Assembly: GCF_021155775.2 (NCBI RefSeq)
Contig: NC_060235.2
Span: forward strand, 16,207,193 to 16,271,192
Direction: 5' to 3'
DNA length: 64,000 nt
Source: Neodiprion pinetum
Lineage: Eukaryota > Arthropoda > Insecta > Hymenoptera > Diprionidae
Under the pieces are notes generated by a model. It was given only the letters and a program-made list of their open reading frames with translations, did no database searches and was not told the origin of the DNA. The position numbers and the translations under genes are program-made. Shown here piece after piece: positions 24,050 through 34,661 of the stretch. Numbering within the stretch: the first letter of the stretch is position 1; each line of letters begins with the position of its first letter.

Positions 24050-24968
24050 TGTCGATATAGATTTCACGGCGTATTATCAGTTTCAACAACCAAACCAAAA
24101 TAACGATCCTCAAATAAATGCTCGATAAATTCGGGAATGATTTCACGTAACGAACAAACTAGCTGATGCAAAGGTTAAAAGGCCGATAACGAGGCCTGCC
24201 GCTGGCTCTACTTGGTTTCAACCACGTGCTCTTGATGAAATCTAGACTGCCGACTTCGATCGTGTAGATGAATTGAGGACGAGTCGGGCGTGAAGACGCT
24301 GATCGCGCTGCAACAAAAAGTGCGTTCCGAAATCACGTATTAACCGGTGCTCGGAGTTCCCTAAGACGGAAACAGAGTTAGTCATTAACTAGAAAGTGCA
24401 AACGAGATAAAAGATTGCTAATGGTAATGGGAGCTAATTTTGGAACGCATCCAGAAGCGAACGCTGTGTTTGAAAATTGACTGACAGTACTGTCAGTAAT
24501 CCTTTATCTCTTTTGCGCTTCCAAGTTCGTGAATAGCTCTGACTCTGTCCTAGGGAATTTTCAGTACTGTCAGTCAATTTGCGAACATGGCCTAAATATT
24601 TAACAGTAAAGAAATTAAATATTGAACTTTAAGTGAAAAATAATAAGTAACAAAAAGACACAGTATGACGCACGCGCTGATTTTAGGTTATATGCTTCAT
24701 TTCAAATATAATTTCGGTGGCACATTTTCATCCCCACCCCACATACATCCCTAGATAGCAGCGCCGTGACATGGCTATTTCAAACACTTAAAACACGGAC
24801 AACAAGAGAACTACGCCGCTCTGTAGAAAATTGGTTTCTTTGCAAGACCTGTACCTATGTAAGACCGTGGTCACGACGCAGTGGGTCTAGGAATTCATTG
24901 TCAAGCGGCGCACTCTGCATCTTTCCTTCCACGCGCAACGCAATCCAGTAAATACCGCGGGGATAATG
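24050..24968. other. prohibitin-2 upstream region, no gene seen
   Basis: The first 250 bp should contain the prohibitin-2 promoter and 5'UTR (minus strand). Further right there is a short inverted repeat (24466-24589). No coding exon could be supported. Confidence 0.55.
24466..24589. repeat. short inverted repeat, MITE-like foldback
   Basis: The arms at 24474-24492 and 24562-24580 are perfect 19-bp reverse complements (AAATTGACTGACAGTACTG) around a 69-bp loop. With mismatches the arms extend outward for several more bases (TGTTTG against TGTTCG). Each arm holds an internal palindrome TGACAGTACTGTCA or most of it. The element lies about 420 bp upstream of the prohibitin-2 start. Confidence 0.75.
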
Positions 24969-24997
24969 CACTGATATATATATACACTGGATTGGAT
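24969..24997 (+). repeat. left 29-bp inverted repeat
   Basis: Begins CACTGATATATATATACACT and ends GGATTGGAT. It is the exact reverse complement of 26900-26928. The AT core alone would be unremarkable; the non-repetitive CACTG and CACTGGATTGGAT flanks make chance unlikely. Confidence 0.9.
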
Positions 24998-25689
24998 ATT
25001 ACCGTATACTCTACGTGTAAGCTCGTGCGTCCAATTGAACAATTTAATTTCCGCCATCTTGTACAGAAAGTTGTCACAAAATGCGCGCTAGATTTGAACT
25101 GCGTAATATATGCTATTTAGATCTAACGATATATTCGTCACACAAAAAAGTTTTTGACGAGTAAAATAATGTTTGATACATTAAATGAAGAACAAATCAT
25201 TTTTTCGAAAGTATATTATTATTTAAAATTATATGGTGTAAAAGATCATTAAATAATATGACGAAAAACTTGTATTTAAGCGTGATTTTTCTTTATGTTC
25301 AAAAGAAGTCCTCAATTCTGAGAAGTTTTCGTCCATTATCCTTTATCCTATGGTGGGCTGAATTCCATACGGATTATTCAAACATTTGTATAACACTAAT
25401 TCAACCGTTAGGGAATCCATTTACCATCCATTGATCATCAAAGTGGAGCTTAAGACATGTAAAAAAAGTTTTGAATTAAATTATATCGAATTGGGTGAGT
25501 AAAAACTTTATTCAAAAATATGGAGAATAAAACATTCCTTGCAAACGTTAAGGAATTTTTATAGAGTTGCGTGCGATAAACCACAACAATATAATTAGTA
25601 GTATCAATCCACAATCCATTCACATGAAGAAAAAGTTACAAGCACAATCAAAAGAAAATAAAAAAGATGTACATATCTGAGCATGCAAA

Positions 25690-26754
25690 TCAGGTACAAA
25701 TGTGTAGGTGCTCATGTAATTTGGTTACATTCACTGTGGTGGGCCGATCGGATTCATCCTGAAATTCGGTCTGCTGCAAGTTTTCACCTACAGATAAGTT
25801 ACTAATAAATAACGACAATGGAAATAGACAGAAATGTGTCACACACGATTTTTCTGTAACAGAGCACTTTATAATCTGTAGGTAATTAACCGCTTCGACG
25901 ACATTGACGCAATAGTGCATCACATCAACGTGTCTTTATGCACACTGAGTTTTCTCTGACCTAAAAGGGATTAATAGTTTCAGATCTTACCAAATAACGT
26001 TGGGATACTGCCTTTTCGTAAAGTTATATAATTTTTACTTTTCTTCTGAAAGCAAGAGAGTTCAAAGTGGTCGGAACACAGAAAGCTATCACTTGATGGA
26101 GACCACGGACCAATGTTTATATTTGCGATCCACTGCTTCATAATATCAGGTTCATCCAATGGGAACCTACATAACAAGCAAAGTTTAAATTTATTAATTC
26201 ACACGTTATGTTGCATTGAGTAACGGTACTTACTTGAAGAATGAATAGCCACGTCCATATTCCCTTAATCGGTGACAAGATGAACACTCTGATTTTGGGT
26301 TGTCAAATATAGTTGGTACACTGTTCTTTTTCAATGTAATTAGGAATCCTGTCCTATCAAAGCAGTCATTTGTAAAATGAGCCGAACACAATGTGCTATT
26401 TCGGTTTGGCTTCCAGTCCTTCCTCTTCATTTCTTTTAACCACTGCTGAAGGCGCAACACATCTTTCACGGGAAATCTACATATCGAATTATAATTCAAT
26501 CCCTGAGTCAATAATACCCGAGTTTTCAATTTCAATTATAATGAGATCGGTTCATAATTCAAATATTGTGAATTTTTACTGACACGATTCGTACGTTATA
26601 ATACTCGTTAAATATAATTAGTAAATACTTCGTATGCTGACATAACCTCTGCAAGTTATCATTTGCAGAACGCTTCAGCGTTGTATACTCACTTGTGAAA
26701 TGATCGCCCACAATATTTTGATTGCTTTGTTTTGCAAAAAACGCAGGTACTCAT
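25690..26754 (-). CDS. double THAP-domain zinc-finger protein
   Basis: Four minus-strand exons, 26693-26754, 26234-26476, 25991-26166 and 25690-25787, give 192 residues. THAP domain 1 has C-x2-C (MSTCVFCKTKQSKYC), FHKFP, DWKP, LCSAHF and SVPTIF. THAP domain 2 has C-x2-C (SECSSCHRLREYGRG), FFKFP, GPWSP, LCSDHF and SIPTLF. So the C2CH zinc ligands, the Trp, and the AVPTIF-like box are present twice. A phase-2 intron splits each domain at the same place (FHK|FP and FFK|FP), evidence for an internal duplication of a two-exon unit. Only 32 residues follow domain 2 (ends LHEHLHICT). There is no coiled coil, DDE or RNase H-like domain. It should bind DNA; targets unknown. I do not know a name for it. 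It lies inside a 29-bp inverted repeat. Confidence 0.9.
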
Positions 26755-26899
26755 TGTTACCTCAATAATTGTTACTGTAATTTTCCATCGCAATCGATTA
26801 TATACACATACATATATCACGTATATATATATAAATCTGAAGTGACAAGAATCTGTACAAAATGGCTACCGTTCAATTGGCGTGACGGCACCACGCGTA

Positions 26900-26928
26900 A
26901 TCCAATCCAGTGTATATATATATCAGTG
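26900..26928 (-). repeat. right 29-bp inverted repeat
   Basis: Exact reverse complement of 24969-24997. It lies about 150 bp upstream of the start codon of the minus-strand double-THAP gene, probably in its 5'UTR or core promoter. Confidence 0.9.
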
Positions 26929-26949
26929 GGCTTGTAAATATGCATTTCA

Positions 26950-27057
26950 TGACGTTTATGACGTCACATACAACGGTCTGGTCTTTCAACGTTGAACTAA
27001 GACCGCTGATTTCATTGGCCAGTTCAGTAGGTCAGTTGGATCTGACCAATGAAATCA
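26950..27057. promoter_or_regulatory. CRE-like sites and CCAAT palindrome upstream of the double-THAP gene
   Basis: TGACGTTT (26950-26957) is followed by a full CRE palindrome TGACGTCA (26959-26966). A 16-bp hairpin with one mismatch, TGATTTCATTGGCCAG (27007-27022) against CTGACCAATGAAATCA (27042-27057), presents CCAAT boxes in both orientations. Together they look like a promoter for the minus-strand gene starting at 26754. This is based on motifs only. Confidence 0.5.
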
Positions 27058-30000
27058 CCTACAAATCGAGACAGACTTCTTGTGGATTATAAACTCCTGT
27101 CATCCAAAAATTTGCTTGTTCAATCTTGCCATATTTGCCGTTGATCATAAAGACGGGTAACGGCAGTGAACCCAATGGGGTTCTGTGTGTTTTATGGTAT
27201 TGCATGTATTTACATGCTCCCGCCGATACAGAAACTTTCGGATCGCTATTACGGTTTCTTTAAATTCTTCCAGCAACGCTTCAGCAAAATCAATATTAAT
27301 TATCAATACTTCACGAAAAAAAATAAAATAAAAAAGAGAAAGTACAGACTTCAACGTATAGGGTATGTGTAACATCGTCTTCATAATATACCACTGTTAA
27401 CTGAATTCTCATTCGAGTAATTGTATTCAGGGGTTGCAGAGCATGGATTTTTATTATCAATGCCTAATGTAATTTATATTACGTATGATACAAATATCGC
27501 GCCTTGGTCACAAAGGTCAAACAACTCTAAAATTGGCGTTTTTGAGTTAATAAAAATATATGTTAATACTATACAATTTCCATTGCTGAGGTTCGAATCT
27601 TTAACCACGCGAAGTGACACTTGTGTAGTCGTAAAACTCGCAACCCAGAGGACAGAAGTGTTGTCATCGTAGCGCGCCGATTTTGAACCGGATGGGCATC
27701 AAGTATGTCGTTTCAAACGTTTCGCAGCCAACTTTACACCAGTTATAAGACTTGAATAGTTACACAATATCTCAAATTGTGACACTTCATACGAATAAGG
27801 TAAGTCAAATATTTTTTTACCCTGTATCGTAACTCAAAAAGTGTCGCTTTATTTCGATGAAATATAAATCAATAATTAATTATTAATATAATATGTCATT
27901 TTTGTAATTATGCCACCTTTATCGGTCAAAAATGCGTCATTGTGGTCCTTGCAGCGTATTATCTTTAGTTGTGTCATTATAAGTATGTATGTACATCGTT
28001 TGCATACAGAGGTTACTACAATATACGAAATACTATTTCGAGTTGTGTCTTTATTTAAGCCTGACTAATTTCAATAATTACGGTTCCCTGCATTTTAATT
28101 TTCAAATAAGTCATTACTGTTCATTTTAATGAGCCCGAAACTTAACACACATTGTAGTGTCATTTTCAATCTGGTCACTACCTGTTGTTTCGACGAAGAT
28201 CGTGAACCTGGAGACCGAGGAGGCAATAACTTGTCGAATTGGCGCGTCAATGGTATATGAATTAATTAAAATTAATACGAATTGACATGAGCAGATGGAA
28301 TTGAATTACATCCATCTCAGTATACAAGAATAATTCTCTCAGCTAAAGTAAGAGAAGCTCCTTATAAAGTTAACGCAATGTGTCACACTGATTTCATCAA
28401 TTTTAAGCAACTTGTAGAACAGCTTGGAAACAACTTCAGCAACACGACGAATGGTGATGTAGTTAAAATGGGCGATATGAAGGTGTTGAAGTCGTTAAGG
28501 ATGGATCGGGAATACTGTATTTCAAAACGTCATGTGACAGCAGGATTACGCCAGGATTAAGGTGAAAGGTAAAAAAAAAGTAATTGTCAACATTGAGAAA
28601 CTCGAATGCAAAGCAGCGCACACCAAAAAAATCACTGTTGCGGTGTTGGAAAATAAAAGATGTTTCACTCTATTGTAATCATCTGGATGTCCTTTATCTC
28701 ATTCCTCATCAATACACAATTGTTCTTGTGCCAAAATAAATAGTTAAAGGTGAAACGGTGAGTGAGTAACAAAAAAAAAAAAAAATTTAAAAGTGTATTA
28801 CTATGATCCCGTGGTCATAAGCACAAAATGTAGGAGAGAAAACTTCAAGAACTATGACAGAATTCAACAATAAGTAGGCTTAACACCAATGCTGAAGTTA
28901 GTCGGGATTAGGGACACAACATGAAATAAAATTGTTCAAATTCAAAAGATATGGATTTTTTGGGCTAGAAAAACGATGGAACTCAAACACAACTATGTCA
29001 TAACCTAATCAAAAAAAAATTTACAAATTAACAATAGTGACATAATTCAAAGCACTCTTAGTTTCTACCACTAAAGATGCAACCAAACGAATTCCAATTT
29101 TGATTCGAGTCATCCTACTCGGTATGAATGGACTTTTCGATAATAATAGTTTCCTTCAAAGACCAATAGATTGCCCCGTCAAACTTTTGAAAGTTTTGTT
29201 TTTCTTCTTCTACTCGTACTTAACATAAGTGTTTTTTCAGTCGTGTCACCCTTGTCGCCAAGATACGATATATTTTCAAGTATATTTAACATTTGATGAT
29301 TGTGCATTTTGCGTAAACTTTCACGCTATGCACGAATATTCAAGCTCTTGTACACAATATATTATACACGTATCGAGCGCAGCAGTATACGTAACATTGA
29401 TCCCATTACTATGCAGTGTCAGTTTTATGACACTGTTGAATTTCAATGAATAACTCTTTCATAGTTATCGATGATTGTATTAAAATAGTATGTATAATGT
29501 CATGCCTTATAAACTAATTTGCAAATCACATCAGATAATGCTCCTTTGTGTTATATAGTATGTATGTATAGTATGTATAGTATATACATAATCGATACAA
29601 AAAAAATTATTAATAGACATGAGTGTAATATTATATAAAATATAATACAAACACATAAATATACGTGAAGTAACAATATTACAATCATCATTATTACTGA
29701 TAATATTATCATTCAATGCAATAACCAATCAACGAAATAGAATGAGAACTAAGATATCAACAACAATAGCCACAAATTACTCTATTTCGATTCAAGACAC
29801 AATACTGATATATATTTATCATAACTAGAAAAATTTTTCCGCATATGTCAGTTTTAAATTTGTTTAGTTAGCTAAACACCAAAAAACTCGTAAAAACTTC
29901 GCAAAAGGATAGAACTTTGATAGTTGAGAAGAGTGTCGTTAATAACAATTGAGACAGCGGAAATAATATTTTTCGTTCAAACAGCCTATTCACATAATCC

Positions 30001-30353
30001 TACAAATACTTTTTTCACTTTTTCAGTTCAATAAATTAATAATAAACCAAACAATATTCACTATTCATATTCATATTAGTCCGTCCCTATCCTCGAACTG
30101 TTTTTTAATGCCTTCAACGCAAACGTCAGATCATTATTCTTATCAAATAAACAGCAGCGTCGTTATATTTACCCGCTTTGCCGCATGCTTCAGTCTGGTA
30201 TAAAGAAGTTTAGTAAGCCAATACAAAAATGTCCAAGTCTTTGGTAGCCAATATATCGCGAGAGACATATAGAATTAAGTTTACACTAATTTCACACTTT
30301 ACTAACATTGTTCGTGATACTGAGAGAAAGAAAAACAAAAACCGAAAACACCG
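27058..30353. other. gene-free region and Psc 3'UTR
   Basis: No coding exon could be supported. The right end is the 3'UTR of the minus-strand Polycomb gene. The stretch is AT-rich with poly-A runs (for example 28772-28785). A 60-codon reading frame at 28378-28560 has no recognisable family and no splice context. Confidence 0.6.
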
Positions 30354-33300
30354 TCAACGCAGCGTTCCCTCGCAAGGCAAAGGCGCGTTGTTCGGTTGTT
30401 TAATAATGGGAACTGCCAATGACGTGACAGAAGATCTTGCCGGTTTTATGGGTGCACACTGAGCAGCGAGATGGCTTTTGCTCGGACTGTTAGGGGAATT
30501 TCCATCTGTTTGGGGCAGCCTAAGTCTAGCCTCGATTTGTAACTGTTGTCTATTTTGCGCTTGGCTAAGAGCAAACAGGCTCTGTAGACTGGGAAAAACA
30601 GACGACAGACTTGATCTGCTGCTACTGGTGGGGCTAGGAAGACAAGACGGAGCGTAAACAGGAGTTCGGGTACTCGCGGGTGGAGGAATATCAGTTACTC
30701 GATGCACGGCCGGTGTGAGCGACCCAGGCGGAGCTCTGTAATACCGTTGTCCACCAACAAGGGTGACGACCTGTCCTAGAGCGGTGTTATTCTCCCTGGT
30801 AGCGGCTGTGGCGGATTTACCTTTGGGCTTTGAGACTGGCTGGGGGATCCTGAGCGGATGAATGTCAATTTTCTTGCCACCGCTAAGGTCTAGAGCATCT
30901 TCTCCTAGCTGGTCCTGATCCTTTTTTCGTTTAGGACTGATCTTTATTTCCCTATCAGATTGATTTCTCGGCTTTGTTTTACTCGGCGCTGGCATTCGAA
31001 TCTGGCCCGTTTTCAGGGCTTTCAGGACCCTCGGGTCTACTGATCGATCGTTTAACGTAATGCTTGGGTTAACCTTATTCAACAGGCTCATCTGATTGTC
31101 CTTCAAGTTTCCGGGGTCGATTCCAGCGCTGTTACTACTACTTGGCGACTTTGGTGCTGTCAGTGTTATACTAAGGCTCGCCGGAATATTCAATCCGCAG
31201 CCATCCAATAAATTTCGAGTATTATTGTAAACATTGGGACTAGCAGACTTGACGCAAGCAGTGCTCACAGCTACCAACGTAGCCGGTGTCGTCGTCCCCG
31301 CAGGATTCCCACAGCAATTTACACCCGAACTGGTAGAATTCGGTATTTGCGATTGTTGGCTAGTTTTCAGCCTGTTCAATGGTTTGACGGTAAGTTTTTT
31401 TGGCTGATTTTGGAACGGAAGTTTTCGTCGTTTAGCTTCGAATATCGGCAGACCAGGGGGGCATTTTCTCTTAACAGCACCAGCCGGCAGTGGAGAAGGT
31501 TCGTTTGGAAAAGTATAAACATCAACTTTAGGAGCGACATTTTTTACCGAGTCCTTTAGCAACGGTGTTTCATTCTTAGAATCTCTAGCTGCGAGTTGAA
31601 AGCTCTGAAGGAACTGTTTCTTTTCTGTAAGCTCTGCTGGTTTCTTGTTAGTCACAGTTCCACAGTCGCCATTCAGTTTGACTTTAGGTAACGCAGACAC
31701 GGCAGGTGTTTCACCAAAAGTTACTTTACGCTTTTGCTTATCCTGTTGCGATTCTATCTCGGCATCTTTTACACTTGTTTTTTCTTTTCCCGTCACAGTT
31801 TTATCCCCAGTGATCGGTGTTTTTGCCTGGTTCGTAGACCTTTGCCGCTGGACCTGCTCCATATTTAAAGGCTTTTGAATATCGTTTTTTATTGGACAGC
31901 GACGCAGCATAACATTACTGATTACTTTTGGTTTCTTCAAGGACAGAGTATTCGGCAAGCACTGCTTGAGTGTAATTTTAACTCCATTCGAACTCTGCCC
32001 ATCGCCGATACTAACAACACTGAATTCGGGACTAAGATTTTTTTGTTCCAAACTATTGCCACTCGTGGGAATGAGAGGATTCCGGGTTGTAGGACTTTTC
32101 AGAACCTCGTACCGACCTTCAGAATTTTTCAATATCTTTATGGGACTTTTTACTTGCGGTGCTTCTTTCGTATCGACAACTATTTGTTTAGAATCTTTCT
32201 CATGTTTGATATCATTGGTATCAATTGGAGCTGAATCACCAGGAGGTAAACTTGCCCCAAGGCCTGGAGTCGATGGTCGATCGTGAGGCGGAGCCTCCAG
32301 CCGGGGTTCTTCTTGCGCGATGCGATAGAAAAATCTCATCGGTGCATTCTGAAAATGAGAATCGATTACATGTAATTAATGGAAGCATGGAGACTAAAGT
32401 ACAGGAGTCCAATCTCTGTATTGAAGATGTGTCCGCGAAATCATGAGAAATAAGGGTTCCGCTACAGCGGCGCTGTCGTTACTCTGGACCGATGTTGCCG
32501 CACATATTTATGTTTATTATAATTATTATAATTTTGGTCACTATATCACTGTATTACTATATTTATAGGATCAGAACGTCCGGAGCAACGCTGGTGATAA
32601 AACCGTGCACTATTAAATATCGGGGTTTTGCGGACGCCTTTTCTGCCTCTCCGCCTTAGAGATTGGACTCCTGTACTCTAGTCTAGGAAACTATAATCCG
32701 ATTATACGATATCAAAACCATACAATTATAAGAAAGTCTTATTGCGTTAATGAAAATTCAATCCAGCAATAAACTGAATACACCAAATGACGATTGAAAA
32801 TGTAATTGGCCCTTGTATGACTCACCCTTTTCCACGCATACATATAGGCGACGTCCATGAGGGTCCAGTGTTCAGGCAGAGGAGCAGTTCGATGGCAAAC
32901 TTCTATGGTGTATCGAGTTAAGTCAACACTGTACTTGAGAGCCAAGAATTTCTTCAAATGCGCGATTGTTACCAGCGCTGGACACTGGAGATATCTTCTA
33001 TTGGCGTTATCGTTGTTGTTGTTGTTATTATTTATATTGCGATGTATGGAATCCACATCGTTGGTCGTCGGCCCCAAGGTCAAGGGGTCGGCACCGGGTG
33101 GCAAGTACTCCAGACTCAAGCTTACTGCATCTTCGGGGGCAAAAATCAATCTCCCACTAACGTCCTCGCCTCTTTGTTCTGGCGTGGCCGAATCGGCTGT
33201 TCAAAATTCGCGGCAAAATAAAGAAAACTTCAATAAAACACATCAAGACGGCCAAATGAAGTAAACAAAGTGAAATAATAAGAAAAAAAACACTGTTTCA

Positions 33301-34630
33301 CACGATAAAAATAATTCATCGCAACTTTGACTAAAGATAATTGCACAATAATAAAGATTACCGTGCTCAGGGTGTTTCTTATAGAATTCCCGTCTTCTCC
33401 GCATTTCTTTGTGATAAAGTCCGGGTACCAATTTATAGACGATGTCCTGTAATGCCTTGTCAGCCCTGTAAATAAAAGATACCAATTTAATAGTGTCCAC
33501 CATAAGTAGTTATGTTTATTTTTTATACAAATATAATTCTCATTGTCAGTCTCTTTTATGCTTACTTGATATCGGGTTTGGCATTATTGAGGACATGATT
33601 GCACGTTGGACAATGAGCTTCTGCACTCAAATGCTTTAGTATGCAGCTTCTACAGACTGAAAATAGTAAATTTCGTATTAAAATATTGGAAACTATATAT
33701 AAAAAAAACAAAGCATTCATGCAAGATTGTCTTTCAAACACGCGCACTGTTCACTTCTAAAACATAAAAATGAATGGTCAGTAACGAGAGAAAAGAGATG
33801 AATTGAAAGAAAACGATGGAACACACTGTTCATCGGGGATTCAAAAAGGCAACAAATATAGGAGGAAAAATAAAACGCCCGCAACCAGGTTTGTTTAGAG
33901 GCCAACGCATTCCGGCAATGGACTTCCAAGAGAGGACAGTTTATTAGTTTTGCCGTTTAGGACCTCCGTGGTAGTCGGCAGCTATAGGTATGTAACTATG
34001 TACCGTCGGTGAAAAGGTGTCGTCATGTGTACGACTAACCCGCATAATGTATATGTATATATATATTGTTATAAAGGGAGAAATCATCAATCACCCGTGT
34101 TATCGTCTTTTTAGTGATCTAGTAGTCATCTTTGACTGTAGCTTTCATATGTCATAGAATGAATAGGGTTGCTGGTCAACAAATATTATTGTAAAAACCG
34201 TCAGTCTCTAGACTTTAAAAAGCGATCTTCGTGACCAAATACATCTATTTTCTTTCTAAAATATTCCTTGTTCGTGAGACTTCTTTGGCTCGGCGTTCGC
34301 TTAAATCGCACAGAGAACTCTTTGATTCTCTTAGACCTTTCTTAATTTCCCCCGTTGTTACATTGGTGTCAGAAGCGGGATCTCTTCTGTGCCATTTGAG
34401 TGGATTTTGAGTGAAAAGAAGTATACAAAAAAATGCAAAGATCTCCTCTGACGAGAGCATCACGCGCGGAGCGACGAGCTGCCGGATGCGTTTCGTCGTG
34501 CCAGCGCTCTCCTGAACCGGCGTTTCCTCCCGTTTCTCCTCGTTGGGAAGCTGAGGTTCAGCCCCAGGCCCAACTAGCTCTCTTGGCAGAGCTCATCCAA
34601 GGAAATCAAGATTTGCTGATGCGACAGATA

Positions 34631-34661
<31 letters not shown>

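Larger units (their letters stand above)
24969..26928. mobile_element. candidate relict DNA transposon carrying the double-THAP gene
   Basis: The ends are a perfect 29-bp inverted repeat. Going inward, weaker matches continue in the same order for about 100 bp on each side: GGAT(AT)TAC, then CCAATTGAAC, then GCCAT(C/T)TTGTACAGA, then TTGTCAC. Outward of CACTG the similarity stops sharply on both sides, as at transposon ends. The only gene inside is the double-THAP protein. The flanks (GGATAATG and GGCTTGTA) are not a clear target-site duplication. THAP domains are the DNA-binding domains of P-element transposases, but no catalytic domain is present. The transposon origin is inference; a duplicated promoter block is an alternative. 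Confidence 0.5.

Noticed and set aside
24766..25120. Plus-strand frames near the left end of the THAP block.
   Set aside because: No conserved motif and they overlap the inverted-repeat sequence.
27007..27057. 16-bp hairpin considered as a microRNA precursor.
   Set aside because: The stem is too short for a precursor, and CCAAT boxes in a promoter explain it better.
27586..27610. GAGGTTCGAATCTTTAACC, similar to a tRNA B box.
   Set aside because: No A box, acceptor stem or clover-leaf could be found around it. No tRNA gene was found anywhere in the window.
28378..28560. 60-codon plus-strand frame beginning MCHTDFINFKQLVEQLG.
   Set aside because: No recognised family, no splice sites that extend it and no neighbouring coding signal. 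A decayed element gene is possible but unsupported.
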